In this document: in pieces, positions 38,978 to 47,293 of the stretch
Position numbering within the stretch: position 1 is the stretch's first letter
Layout of the letters: each line of letters starts with the position of its first letter
Source: Caulobacter hibisci
GTDB lineage: Bacteria; Pseudomonadota; Alphaproteobacteria; Caulobacterales; Caulobacteraceae
Direction of reading: 5' to 3'
Assembly (NCBI RefSeq): GCF_016135805.1
Contig: NZ_JADWOX010000005.1
Span: 62,001 to 126,000, forward strand
Length of the DNA stretch: 64,000 nucleotides
Notes under the pieces: model-generated
Told to the model about the DNA's origin: nothing
The model's input: the letters and a program-made list of their open reading frames with translations, nothing else
The model's database searches: none
Position numbers and translations under genes: made by a program

Positions 38978-39604
38978 ATGAGCACGCCGTTCGGTCCATC
39001 TGACAGCCCGTTCGACGGATCGCCGGAAGGCTTTGCCGAACAAGGCGTGACCGAGTTCCTGCTGACCGTCGACGACCTGGAGACCATGCTCCGGGCGGGC
39101 GTATTCGATCGCGACGATGCGACCCGCGTGGAACTCGAAGACGGAAGGCTGGTGCGGATGTCGTCGGAGTCGCTGCATCACGCGCGGGCGGCCGCCCGTT
39201 TGTCGCTGGCGCTCAATCTGGCCCTCACGCGGCTGGACATGGCGGACCGCTTCGAGGTGCTCAACGGCGGAACAGTCCGCGTTTCCGACTTCTCGGCCTT
39301 CGATCCGGACGGCGCCGTCATCGCCCGCGACGCTGAGGCCTTCTTCCTGCGCCCCGACCAGGTTCTCCTGGTCATCGAGTCCTCGTTGGCGACGCTGAAA
39401 CGTGACCTTGGCTCCAAGAGCCACGCCTACGCGGCTGCCGGCATCGCCGAATACTGGGTGATCGACATCAAGCACACCCAGCTTCACGTCTTCCGCCGCC
39501 CGGTTGCAGGCGACTGGACCGAGCGCCTGATCCTGACCGCCGCCGACAGCGTCTCGCCGCTGTTCGCTACCGACGCCGACATTGCCCTAACGAGCGTATT
39601 TTGA
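38978..39604 (+). CDS. Uma2 family (DUF820) putative endonuclease inside the nad operon
   Basis: 208 residues. The PD-(D/E)XK-type Uma2 pattern is visible: VELEDGRLVRM (Glu52/Glu54), AFDPDGAVI, LLVIESS (Glu134), LGSKSHAYAAAGIAEYWVIDI (Lys147). Uma2 proteins are abundant in cyanobacteria and scattered in other bacteria, often called putative restriction endonucleases, with no proven role. ATG 38978 follows GGGGAACGGAG. The stop overlaps the TTG start of nadC (TTGA), so NadC translation probably depends on this gene. It looks like a later insertion into the pathway operon. Confidence 0.85.
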   Translation: MSTPFGPSDSPFDGSPEGFAEQGVTEFLLTVDDLETMLRAGVFDRDDATRVELEDGRLVRMSSESLHHARAAARLSLALNLALTRLDMADRFEVLNGGTVRVSDFSAFDPDGAVIARDAEAFFLRPDQVLLVIESSLATLKRDLGSKSHAYAAAGIAEYWVIDIKHTQLHVFRRPVAGDWTERLILTAADSVSPLFATDADIALTSVF

Positions 39605-40461
39605 CCGCCTCTCCCCGCATCGAGCCGCTGCCTGACCTTCTCGTCCGCCCCATCGTCGATCTGTCCCTGGCCGAGGATCTCGGCCGGGCCGGCGACATCA
39701 CGGGCCTGGCCTGCATCGACGCCGACGCACGGTTGTCGGTGCTGTTCGCCAGCCGCCAGGATGGCCGCGTCGCGGGCCTGTCCTGCGCACGCCTGGCCCT
39801 GGCCGCCCTCGATCCGACCGCCAACTTCGAGGTCGTCACGCCCGACGGCGCCGACGCCGCGCCGGGGACGGTGCTGGCCCGCGCCGAGGGCAACGCCCGC
39901 GCCGTGCTGGCCGCCGAGCGCACGGGACTGAACCTGCTGGGCCGCCTCTCGGGCATCGCCACCCTGACCCGCGCCTATGTGCGCCTCGTCGAGGGCACGG
40001 GCGCGACCATCGTCGACACCCGCAAGACCACGCCGGGCCTGCGCGCCCTGGAGAAATACGCCGTGCGCTGCGGCGGCGGGGTCAACCACCGCTTCGGCCT
40101 CGACGACGCCATCCTGATCAAGGACAACCACGTCGTCGCCTGCGGCGGGGTCGGCGAAGCCGTCCGCCGCGCCCGCGCCTTCGCTGGCCATCTGGTAAAG
40201 GTCGAGGTCGAGGTCGACGGCCTGAACCAGCTGGAAGACGCCCTCAAGCACGGCCCCGACGTCGTCATGCTCGACAATTTCAGCCTCGACGATCTGAAGA
40301 CCGCCGTAGCCCTGGCCAAGGGCCGCGCGGTGCTGGAAGCCTCGGGCGGCGTCAACCTGACCACGGTGCGGGCCATCGCGCAGACGGGCGTGGACGTCAT
40401 CAGCGTCGGCGCGCTGACCCACTCCGCGCCGGTTCTGGATATCGGCCTGGACGCGGCCTGA
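39601..40461 (+). CDS. nadC: Nicotinate-nucleotide pyrophosphorylase (quinolinate phosphoribosyltransferase)
   Basis: 286 residues. NadC turns quinolinate and PRPP into nicotinate mononucleotide plus CO2. Signatures: SLAEDLGRAGDITG, AERTGLNLLGRLSGIATLTR, IVDTRKTTPGLRALEKYAVRCGGGVNHRFGLDDAILIKDNHV (active-site Arg/Lys/His), VEVEVDGLNQ, VMLDNFS, and LEASGGVNLTTVRAIAQTGVDVISVGALTHSAP. The start is TTG 39601, overlapping the Uma2 stop. With nadA and nadB it completes the aspartate route to NAD. Confidence 0.95.
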   Translation: MTASPRIEPLPDLLVRPIVDLSLAEDLGRAGDITGLACIDADARLSVLFASRQDGRVAGLSCARLALAALDPTANFEVVTPDGADAAPGTVLARAEGNARAVLAAERTGLNLLGRLSGIATLTRAYVRLVEGTGATIVDTRKTTPGLRALEKYAVRCGGGVNHRFGLDDAILIKDNHVVACGGVGEAVRRARAFAGHLVKVEVEVDGLNQLEDALKHGPDVVMLDNFSLDDLKTAVALAKGRAVLEASGGVNLTTVRAIAQTGVDVISVGALTHSAPVLDIGLDAA

Positions 40462-40482
40462 GGGCCGTCCCTCTTTTAAACT

Positions 40483-40617
40483 CCCGTCATTCCCGCCCTT
40501 GTGGCGGGAAACCCTCTCTCAGCCGCAAGGGCGCACGGGGCGGACCGCTGGCGGTCCGCTTGCTCTTCACGTGCGCGCGGAAGCAGGGGTTCCCGCCACA
40601 AGGGCGGGAATGACGGG
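40483..40617. repeat. Paired inverted repeat, TCATTCCCGCCCTTGTGGCGGGAA family
   Basis: Arms 40483-40510 and 40590-40617 are perfect 28-base inverted copies. Between them lies a separate hairpin GCGGACCGC-TG-GCGGTCCGC (40540-40559). It sits between nadC and the convergent acyltransferase gene. Each arm contains TTCCCGCC/GGCGGGAA as its own small stem. Confidence 0.8.
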
Positions 40618-40634
40618 AAGTAAGGGCGCCGCTC

Positions 40635-41795
40635 CTAGCGCCCCCTGCCCCGCACCCAAGGCATGATCCGGTCCTGCACCGGCTGATCGACATAGGTGTG
40701 GAACAGGAAGGCCGCGCCGATCGCCAGCGGGAAGCCGGCGATCCACATCAGCCATTGCCAACCGATGCCGATCGGCACGGTGTCGATCAGCTTGTGCACG
40801 GCGCTCCAGTAGATCACCCCGACCAGAATGTGGGTGATGAACAAGGCGAAGGAGAGCTTGGCGCCCTCCTCGATCCAGGCCTTGGGATGCTTCACCGGCA
40901 GGCGGCCGGCGCCGAGGATGATGGCGGCCAGGCACACCAGGCTGGGCAGGTCGAAGCGGCCGATCAGCTGCAGGATCACCAGGCCCACGCAACCGGCGGT
41001 CAGCAGGACCGTGGCGGTCTTCTCCGAAGGCCAGTTCAGCTCGACCGCCCGCGCCAGGCACAGGCCCAGCAGGAACAGCGGCAGGGCTCGCAGCACGCCG
41101 ATGCGCAGCGGCAGGTCCGACAGGCCGATCGACACCTCGGAAAAGCCGAAGCCGTTGGTCCGGCGCGAGGCGACGTCGAAGGCCGCGACCACGACGGCGG
41201 CCGCCGCGATCGGCAGCCACGGCCGCCGGGTCCAATTGGCCGCCCGCCAGAACCACGGGAACAGGGCGTAGCAGACGATCAGCGCCGACAGCGACCAGCT
41301 GGGCAGGTTCCAGCCGTCGCTGTTGAAGCCCCAGGCGTGCATCAGCATGGCTTGCAGCGGCAGCTGGTCCCAGGCGAAGCGCGAGGGCTTGTGGGCGTCG
41401 GTGCCGATGAGGTTGAGCGCGAAGACCAGGCCGGCCATGGCGGCCAGCACCATCAGGTGTCCCGGCCAGACGCGGGCGGCGCGGCGCAGCCAGAACTGGA
41501 AGTGGGTGATCCGCCCCGAGATCGCCGATGGCCCGTAAGCGCGCCCGAGCACATAGCCCGACAGCATCAGGAAGAAGTCGGTGGCCAGGTAGCCGCGCGC
41601 GAACACCGGGTGGAAGCGCTCGATCCGCATCGGGCTCTCGGCCCCGAAGTGGTAGACCACGATCAGCAGGGCCGCGAGCAGCCGCAGCAGGTCCAGCGCG
41701 CCGCCCCGGGTGGCCGGGCGAGAGGCGTGGACGACGGGGGACGCGGTAAGGTCGGCCGGGGGGACCGACTCCGAGGATGACGACGGCAGGCTCAC
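40635..41795 (-). CDS. Acyltransferase family 3 (OafA/YrhL-like) membrane protein
   Basis: 386 residues with about ten hydrophobic helices. ALDLLRLLAALLIVVYHFGAE carries the conserved R-x10-H signature in which the His is catalytic; YLATDFFLMLSGYVLGRAY is the second family motif. Members O-acetylate or succinylate cell-surface polysaccharides using acyl-CoA. No linked glycan genes are nearby, so the target is unknown. Confidence 0.9.
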   Translation of the reverse strand: MSLPSSSSESVPPADLTASPVVHASRPATRGGALDLLRLLAALLIVVYHFGAESPMRIERFHPVFARGYLATDFFLMLSGYVLGRAYGPSAISGRITHFQFWLRRAARVWPGHLMVLAAMAGLVFALNLIGTDAHKPSRFAWDQLPLQAMLMHAWGFNSDGWNLPSWSLSALIVCYALFPWFWRAANWTRRPWLPIAAAAVVVAAFDVASRRTNGFGFSEVSIGLSDLPLRIGVLRALPLFLLGLCLARAVELNWPSEKTATVLLTAGCVGLVILQLIGRFDLPSLVCLAAIILGAGRLPVKHPKAWIEEGAKLSFALFITHILVGVIYWSAVHKLIDTVPIGIGWQWLMWIAGFPLAIGAAFLFHTYVDQPVQDRIMPWVRGRGR

Positions 41796-41919
41796 GGCGC
41801 AGGCCTTAACAAAGCCGAGCCGCCGGGGGAAGCGGCGGAAGGTCGCGCTGGACGTCCTTGATCCCCTAAGGGCCGCACCCTATCTGTAACTGCATAAGTA
41901 TCTAATTGGACTTCCCGCC

Positions 41920-42690
41920 ATGACCCGCATGCCCGCCCTGTTCGTCGGCCACGGCTCGCCGATGAACGCCATCGAGGACAACGCCTGGAGCCGCGCCTGG
42001 GCGCAGCTGGGCCGCGACCTGCCCCGTCCCAAGGCCGTGCTGATGATCAGCGCCCACTGGGAGACCTCGGGCGGCGCCGCGCTGAGCGCCTCGGAGCGTC
42101 CCGAGACCATCCACGACTTCGGCGGCTTCCCCCAGGCGCTGTTCGACGTCCAGTACCGCGCGCCGGGCGATCCGGCCCTGGCGGCCCGCGCCGCCGAACT
42201 GCTGGCGCCGCAGCGCACCGCCCTGCATCCGACCCGCGGCCTCGACCACGGCGCCTGGGGCGTGCTGCTGCCGATGTATCCCGACGCCGACGTGCCGGTG
42301 GTGCAGCTCAGCCTCGACCGCGGCCAGCCCAACGCCTGGCACTACGAGGCCGGCCGCAAGCTGGCGGACCTGCGCGACGAGGGCGTGCTGATCATCGGCA
42401 GCGGCGACATCGTCCACAACCTGCGGGCCGTGAACTTCCGCAGCGGCCAGACCCCCGACTGGGCGCCGCGCTTTAACGACACCGCCAAGGCCCTGATCGC
42501 GGCCGGCGACCACCAGCCGCTGATCGACTGGGAGACCCTCGGCGACGACGCGGCCCTGTCGATCAACAGCGCCGAGCACTACCTGCCCCTGCTCTACGTG
42601 CTGGGCGTGCAAGGCCAGGGCGAGACGGCGTCGTTCTTCACCGACGACGTCTTCGCGGCGATTTCCATGACGGGGGTGCGGGTGGGGTAG
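41920..42690 (+). CDS. DODA-type class III extradiol dioxygenase
   Basis: 256 residues. Motifs match the LigB/YgiD (4,5-DOPA dioxygenase-like) family: ALFVGHGSPMNAIED (His11), ISAHWETSG (His46), DFGGFPQALFDVQY, GLDHGAWGVLLPMYPDADVPVVQLSL and IIGSGDIVHNLR. His11, His46 and a further His (His163 or His220) would bind the metal. These enzymes cleave catechol rings; several bacterial members are annotated as 4,5-DOPA dioxygenase, though the physiological substrate is often unclear. It is a single gene. Confidence 0.9.
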   Translation: MTRMPALFVGHGSPMNAIEDNAWSRAWAQLGRDLPRPKAVLMISAHWETSGGAALSASERPETIHDFGGFPQALFDVQYRAPGDPALAARAAELLAPQRTALHPTRGLDHGAWGVLLPMYPDADVPVVQLSLDRGQPNAWHYEAGRKLADLRDEGVLIIGSGDIVHNLRAVNFRSGQTPDWAPRFNDTAKALIAAGDHQPLIDWETLGDDAALSINSAEHYLPLLYVLGVQGQGETASFFTDDVFAAISMTGVRVG

Positions 42691-42946
42691 CGCCTCTCAG
42701 GCCCTGCCGTCTTCCGGTCAGTCCCGCCCCGGAACCGGGGGCCTCACCGATACCGACATTGTTCCGGTGAGCGGATGGCGTCAGCGTCCGCCAACAGGCC
42801 TCTAAGCGACGCAAGCGGAAGCCCAGCGAGACATGGTCGCTCAGCTGAGCTGGCTCAGAGGCGGCAACGTCTCCTGCCCACTCTTGCCGAATGTTTCGGG
42901 ATGGATAAGCCTGCCTCTGAGCGGAGCTTCCAGTTGGGAGGTGGCA

Positions 42947-43657
42947 TTGCGCGCCTGGGCGTTGATCATGATGCTGAGTGTCTCGGGGTGTGCTTACGTC
43001 GAGCACCCCAGCGTCGGCGCCATCGCCAGGATCGAGACCGGACTGGCCGTCTTGCAGGACGTGGAGATCGTCGGGGTGGGCGACAGCGAGGGTATCAACC
43101 ACGCAGCCCGTACGCGCGTGCGAGATGTTCGCTGCTCGACCTCAGAGGCAGGGCGGGCGGTCTGCCGCTATGAGGCCGCCCGTCTCGGGCCAGCGGCGGA
43201 CTGGCGTGAACGGCGCCAGATCTTTGTCAGGCGCGCCCCTCGGCCCGGTGAACTCGGCGCCAATGGTTGGACGCTCGAACCGGCGGGACCGCAATCGGGA
43301 GATGCCACCGAACATCGTCCTTCACTCTACGAACTTGGACTTTGGGATCCGCCCGCGACGCCCAAGATCCGCGCGTCCGACATCCCGCCGCCTCTCAATC
43401 CAGCGGATGAGGAAACGCTTTTTGCGCATTTCCCGCCAGGTGAATGGGCCAGGGCGCTCTCTGCGGGTGGCCGCGGCGCCATCGCCTCCGAACAGGTCAG
43501 GAAGGTGACCTGCGTAGGTCTCCAGACGACCTACATGCTATGCAGTTGGGAGCAGCATGTCGGAGCCAGATGGCGACAACTGACCCAGTACGCCAATATC
43601 AGTCGAACGGATGGCCGCGAAGTCATCCTGATCGATCATGCTAAGATGGAACCTTGA
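42947..43657 (+). CDS. Hypothetical lipoprotein
   Basis: About 236 residues from TTG 42947, which has GGGAGG 5 bases upstream; upstream in-frame codons add 38 residues that would bury the signal. The N-terminus MRAWALIMMLSVSGC is a lipoprotein signal with Cys15. The rest is a mixed domain with RDVRCSTSEAGRAVCRYEA (two Cys) and KVTCVGLQTTYMLCSWEQ (two Cys), suggesting disulfides. No family is recognised. It lies in a stretch of lower GC than its neighbours. Confidence 0.6.
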   Translation: MRAWALIMMLSVSGCAYVEHPSVGAIARIETGLAVLQDVEIVGVGDSEGINHAARTRVRDVRCSTSEAGRAVCRYEAARLGPAADWRERRQIFVRRAPRPGELGANGWTLEPAGPQSGDATEHRPSLYELGLWDPPATPKIRASDIPPPLNPADEETLFAHFPPGEWARALSAGGRGAIASEQVRKVTCVGLQTTYMLCSWEQHVGARWRQLTQYANISRTDGREVILIDHAKMEP

Positions 43658-43733
43658 ATTCTTTTCGAATGAAGGCTCAGGAAAGCTATCGCAGCACATG
43701 CTACGATGACGCCTTTCGCCTCTATCCGCAGCT

Positions 43734-44258
43734 GTGCTAATCTGCGCCATGCTTGCATCTGCATTGATCGCCATTGCTGTTCAAGTTGCCCCGATCCCAC
43801 CAGCTTTGCCGCAGGACCCCGGGCCAGAACGCAGAGCCGCAGCGGCGGCTTTATTTCCTCGTGAGGCCTATATCTCTGAATATAGCCACGGCATGGCAAT
43901 GGCCGCCAGCCGATTATCAGCCGAGATTCTGAACGAGCGCGGCGCGAACGCTTACGATCGCGATTTCAGGCTGTCGGACCGTCTCATCGCGCGAGCGAAG
44001 TCAGCGCCCGAGACAATAATTGATCAAGCTATACAATGCGTCGCTGAACCAATTGCCCAACGGCTCTATGTTCCTGACCTGGTCGCTCTGAAGGCCTTCG
44101 CCGCAAGTCCGGAAGGACGAAACTTCTGGTCCTACTTTCTCTACAATCAGCCTTGGGTGGCTTGCTTTGACCGGCCAGTGCGAGAGTACCTTGCGCCTTT
44201 CGTGGAGCAGGATCTGGCGGTCGTCATGGCAGAGAAGCCCGGCCGCGCGCGGCGCTGA
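43734..44258 (+). CDS. Exported hypothetical protein (DUF2059-like C-terminus)
   Basis: 174 residues from GTG 43734, or 169 from ATG 43749. A signal peptide (MLASALIAIAVQVAPIPPA) is followed by a helical domain. IAQRLYVPDLVALKAFAASPEGRNFWSYF resembles the DUF2059 pattern in which a helix pair ends in SPEGR. Base composition is about 52-55% GC in the three 60-base lines counted (43681-43800 and 43981-44040), far below the roughly 70% of neighbours, so it may have been acquired. No function is proposed. Confidence 0.6.
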   Translation: MLICAMLASALIAIAVQVAPIPPALPQDPGPERRAAAAALFPREAYISEYSHGMAMAASRLSAEILNERGANAYDRDFRLSDRLIARAKSAPETIIDQAIQCVAEPIAQRLYVPDLVALKAFAASPEGRNFWSYFLYNQPWVACFDRPVREYLAPFVEQDLAVVMAEKPGRARR

Positions 44259-44469
44259 CAGCTGAGCGCCTGACGACTCCCCGTCCATCTTGGCTGATCT
44301 CAGAACGGTGCGCTTCGTGGCAAGGTGCGTCAGGGCCTCAGCGTCGACGCCTACTTTCCGCAAGCCACCCCACCTCTGCCAATCCGGAGTCCGCATCGCC
44401 GGCCTCAAATCCACCGCGACGGCGGCTCGCCCAGGGCTTAAACAGCCGCCTCGTTCGAAAGGCCCGACC

Positions 44470-45015
44470 ATGTCCCTCCACATCGCCCTGCTGCGCGGCG
44501 TCAACGCCGCCGGTGGTCGTCTGATCACCGCCGACGAGCTGACCAGCCTGCTGACCGATCTCGGCCACACCGAGGTCCGCATGGGCCCCAAGGTCGGCGA
44601 CCTGGTGTTCGAGAGCGGCGAGCGCACCGGCGCGGAACTTCAGACCCAGATCGAAACCGAGCTGATGGCGCGCCTGGGCCTGCGCACCGATGTCTATGTC
44701 CGCACCGCCGAGGCCTGGCGGGCCCTGGTCGCGGCCAACCCGTTCCCGGACTTCGCGGCGGCCGATCCGGGCTGGCTGATGACCCTGTTCTGCAAGGACA
44801 CCCCCGACAAGAAGGCCATGGGCGCCCTGCGCGCGGCGATCCGCGGAACCGAGCAGGCCCGAGCCGAAAGCCGCCAGATCTATGCGATCTATCCCGACGG
44901 CGTCGGCGGCTCGAAGCTGACCACCAGCCTGGTCGAGAAGACCCTCGGCACGCGGATCACGGGGCGGACCTGGACGGCGGTGCTGGCGCTCGCCGATATG
45001 CTTGAGCCGGTCTAG
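44470..45015 (+). CDS. DUF1697 family protein
   Basis: 181 residues. MSLHIALLRGVNAAGGRLI, then LTSLLTDLGHTEVR, DVYVRTAEAWRALVAANPF and VVEKT-like LVEKTLGTRITGRTW match DUF1697. Family members form a compact alpha/beta fold whose biochemical role is unknown. ATG 44470 is the family start; upstream in-frame codons are not supported. Confidence 0.85.
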   Translation: MSLHIALLRGVNAAGGRLITADELTSLLTDLGHTEVRMGPKVGDLVFESGERTGAELQTQIETELMARLGLRTDVYVRTAEAWRALVAANPFPDFAAADPGWLMTLFCKDTPDKKAMGALRAAIRGTEQARAESRQIYAIYPDGVGGSKLTTSLVEKTLGTRITGRTWTAVLALADMLEPV

Positions 45016-45197
45016 TCCTCACTGTCTTTCCTGTCGCCATCGCCCCGCCCCGAGTCGGACGCTTGACGTGAGGGTTGGTGGAGGCGCCACGGGCCAATGC
45101 AAGCGCAGGCCTTGCCTCGGCATGGCCGCGTTTTAATTGGCTGTCCCAACCACGCCGCGATAGACCACGATCAGTTGAGTCGCCTGGTGGGGAACAC

Positions 45198-46484
45198 GTG
45201 CGGAGAGTTTATCGGGGTCTGTCGGGCATCCTTCTGGCCACCCTCGGCGCCTTTGCGACCAGCGCGGTCGCCCAGGAGGCGACGCCCTCGCCCTTCCCTT
45301 CGCGCCTCGCCCAGGCGATCGCGCCTCTGGACGTCAATCCGGACGGCCTGTCGGGCGCGGGCGCGCTTGTCCTGTCGGAGGCAGTCGCCGCCAGCCGCTA
45401 CGTGCTGATCGGCGAGACCCACCACACCCGCGAGATCCCGGCCCTCACGACCCAGATCTGCCGCCTGATGGCGCCGTCCGGCCTGACCGCCATGGCCATC
45501 GAGACCGGCCCCGAAGCGGCCCGCGTCGTCGATTCCGCCATGCGATCCGAAGACCGCGAAGCCCGGATCGCCGATTTCGTGCGCACGCATCCAGACGGGA
45601 TCGCCTTCTTCAACGGACGCGATGAAGTCCGCATGGCCGGCGATTGCGCCGCCACCGCCGGGCCGAAGTTCAAGCTCTGGGGATTGGACCAGGAGTTCCT
45701 CGGATCCAGCGGCCCTCTGCTTCAGGAAATGCTGGCCTCGAGGCCAGGGCCCCTCGCGCGGGCCGCCCTCACCGGTCTTGCCGCCCAGGACCGGGAAGCG
45801 ACCGCCGCCGCGCTCGCATCGGGTTCGCCTTTCGACCTCTTCCTGCTCTCGGCCAAACAGGACGATCTTGATCAGGCCGCCGCCGCGGTCGCGCGCGATG
45901 GCGGGGCGCGCGTTCGCTATCTGTTTGGCCTGCTGACGGAAACCCGCGCCATCTATCAGGCGTCGCAGTCGGGCCAGGGCGACGCAAACGGGCGCCGCGC
46001 GAGGCTGATGAAGCGCACATTCGCCGCCCATCTGGCCGAAAATCCTGGCGCGAGGGTCCTGCTGAAGTTCGGCGCCAACCATGCCTACAAGTCGCTCAAT
46101 CCGCTCAATCAGCGCGACCTCGGCGCCTATGTGGCCGAGCGCGCCGAGGGCGAAGGCGTCTCGGCCCTGCACATCATCGTGTTGGGGGCCAGGGGCTCGG
46201 TGGCTGTTTATGGCGGCGTCGGGCGGCCCGCCGTCGTGCGGTCCTTCGACAGGGTTGACGACAAGGGCTCCGACTGGCGCAAGGACGCCACGCTCGCGAA
46301 AGCGGCCGACGCCGCGCCGGGATCGTGGATGCTCGTGGATCTGCGGATGCTCAGGACCAAGAGCTTGCTGGCGTCAGCACCCGCGGAATGGCGTGACCTG
46401 GCGCTTGGCTACGATATCGCCATTCTGGCCCCGACGTTCACCGCATCCAGCGTGCTCGGCGTCGAGAAACCCGCGACGCGCTGA
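45198..46484 (+). CDS. Exported ChaN/EreA-like (Tiki superfamily) protein
   Basis: 428 residues. GTG 45198 has GGGGA upstream and opens a signal peptide (VRRVYRGLSGILLATLGAFATSAVAQ). The domain begins YVLIGETHHTREIPAL with a conserved Glu and paired His, followed by AIETGPEAARVV, then LKFGANHAYKSLNP. This GE(x)HxTRE signature is shared by erythromycin esterase-like and ChaN haem-binding proteins. Metal-dependent hydrolysis or haem binding are both possible. No neighbour suggests which. Confidence 0.7.
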   Translation: MRRVYRGLSGILLATLGAFATSAVAQEATPSPFPSRLAQAIAPLDVNPDGLSGAGALVLSEAVAASRYVLIGETHHTREIPALTTQICRLMAPSGLTAMAIETGPEAARVVDSAMRSEDREARIADFVRTHPDGIAFFNGRDEVRMAGDCAATAGPKFKLWGLDQEFLGSSGPLLQEMLASRPGPLARAALTGLAAQDREATAAALASGSPFDLFLLSAKQDDLDQAAAAVARDGGARVRYLFGLLTETRAIYQASQSGQGDANGRRARLMKRTFAAHLAENPGARVLLKFGANHAYKSLNPLNQRDLGAYVAERAEGEGVSALHIIVLGARGSVAVYGGVGRPAVVRSFDRVDDKGSDWRKDATLAKAADAAPGSWMLVDLRMLRTKSLLASAPAEWRDLALGYDIAILAPTFTASSVLGVEKPATR

Positions 46485-46493
46485 TCTCATCGC

Positions 46494-47198
46494 TCAAGCC
46501 GGCACGACCTCGCCCTTCCCCAGCTTCGCCGCCGCCGCGACGGCCGCCGCCACCCGCTCGTCCATGCCGTTGTCGTAGATCCGCCGCACCCGCGCCAGCA
46601 CCTCCGGCGGCGCGAGCTCGGGCCGGCCCGACTGGAACGGCGGATCGGGCGCGTATTCCACCGCCAGCTGGATAGCCTGGGCCACGCCCGGCCCGGCGAT
46701 CTCGGCCACAAGGGTCAGGGCGAAGTCGACGCCGGCCGTCACCCCGCCGCCGGTGACGAAGCGGCCGTCGCGCGCCACGCGGGCCTCGTCGGGGATCGCG
46801 CCGAACAGCGCCAGCTGGTCGCGCCAAGCCCAGTGGCAGGCGGCCCGCTTGCCCTCCAGCAGTCCCGCCGCCGCCAGCACCAGCGAGCCGGTGCAGACGC
46901 TGGTCACGTAGCGCGCGCTCCAGGCCAGCCGCTTCACCTGATCCAGGAACGCCGCGTCGCCCATCGCCTGGGTCACGCCGAAGCCGCCGGGAATGCAGAG
47001 GATGTCGCACGCCTCGATCTGGTCGAGCCGCGCCAGATGGGCGAAGATCAGGCCATCGGCCTCGACCTCGCCGCCCTCCAGACTGGCGACGGTGATCGCT
47101 GCGCCCGGCAGGCGCGCCAGGATCTGGTGCGGACCGGTGAAGTCGAGATGGGTCACGCCCGGAAACAGGGCGAAGACGATGCGGATCTGGTCGGTCAT
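46494..47198 (-). CDS. DJ-1/PfpI family protein (isonitrile hydratase-like)
   Basis: 234 residues with a single class I glutamine amidotransferase-like domain. Cys102 in TSVCTGSLVLAAAG is the nucleophile, and HLDFTGPHQILARL near the start supplies the conserved acidic residue. FVTGGGVTAGVDFAL is typical of isonitrile hydratase InhA-like members, but the substrate is unknown. The gene is divergent from a GlxA-type regulator whose N-terminal domain is of the same fold. Confidence 0.85.
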   Translation of the reverse strand: MTDQIRIVFALFPGVTHLDFTGPHQILARLPGAAITVASLEGGEVEADGLIFAHLARLDQIEACDILCIPGGFGVTQAMGDAAFLDQVKRLAWSARYVTSVCTGSLVLAAAGLLEGKRAACHWAWRDQLALFGAIPDEARVARDGRFVTGGGVTAGVDFALTLVAEIAGPGVAQAIQLAVEYAPDPPFQSGRPELAPPEVLARVRRIYDNGMDERVAAAVAAAAKLGKGEVVPA

Positions 47199-47212
47199 GA
47201 GGAGCCCTCCGG

Positions 47213-47292
47213 GTTTGACGACCGAGGGTCTCCCAGCTAGCGTTCGGCGGAAATGACGGAGATCCCTCGATTTCCGCCAGACAGGGTCAAAC
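47213..47292. promoter_or_regulatory. Nested inverted repeats in the DJ-1/GlxA divergent promoter region
   Basis: GGCGGAAAT (47246-47254) and ATTTCCGCC (47270-47278) form a perfect 9-bp dyad with a 15-base spacer. Outside it GTTTGAC (47213-47219) and GTCAAAC (47286-47292) form a second, nearly concentric dyad, the outer arm ending 1 base before the regulator start. The symmetry suits AraC-type dimer binding controlling both genes. Confidence 0.5.
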
Positions 47293-47293
47293 T

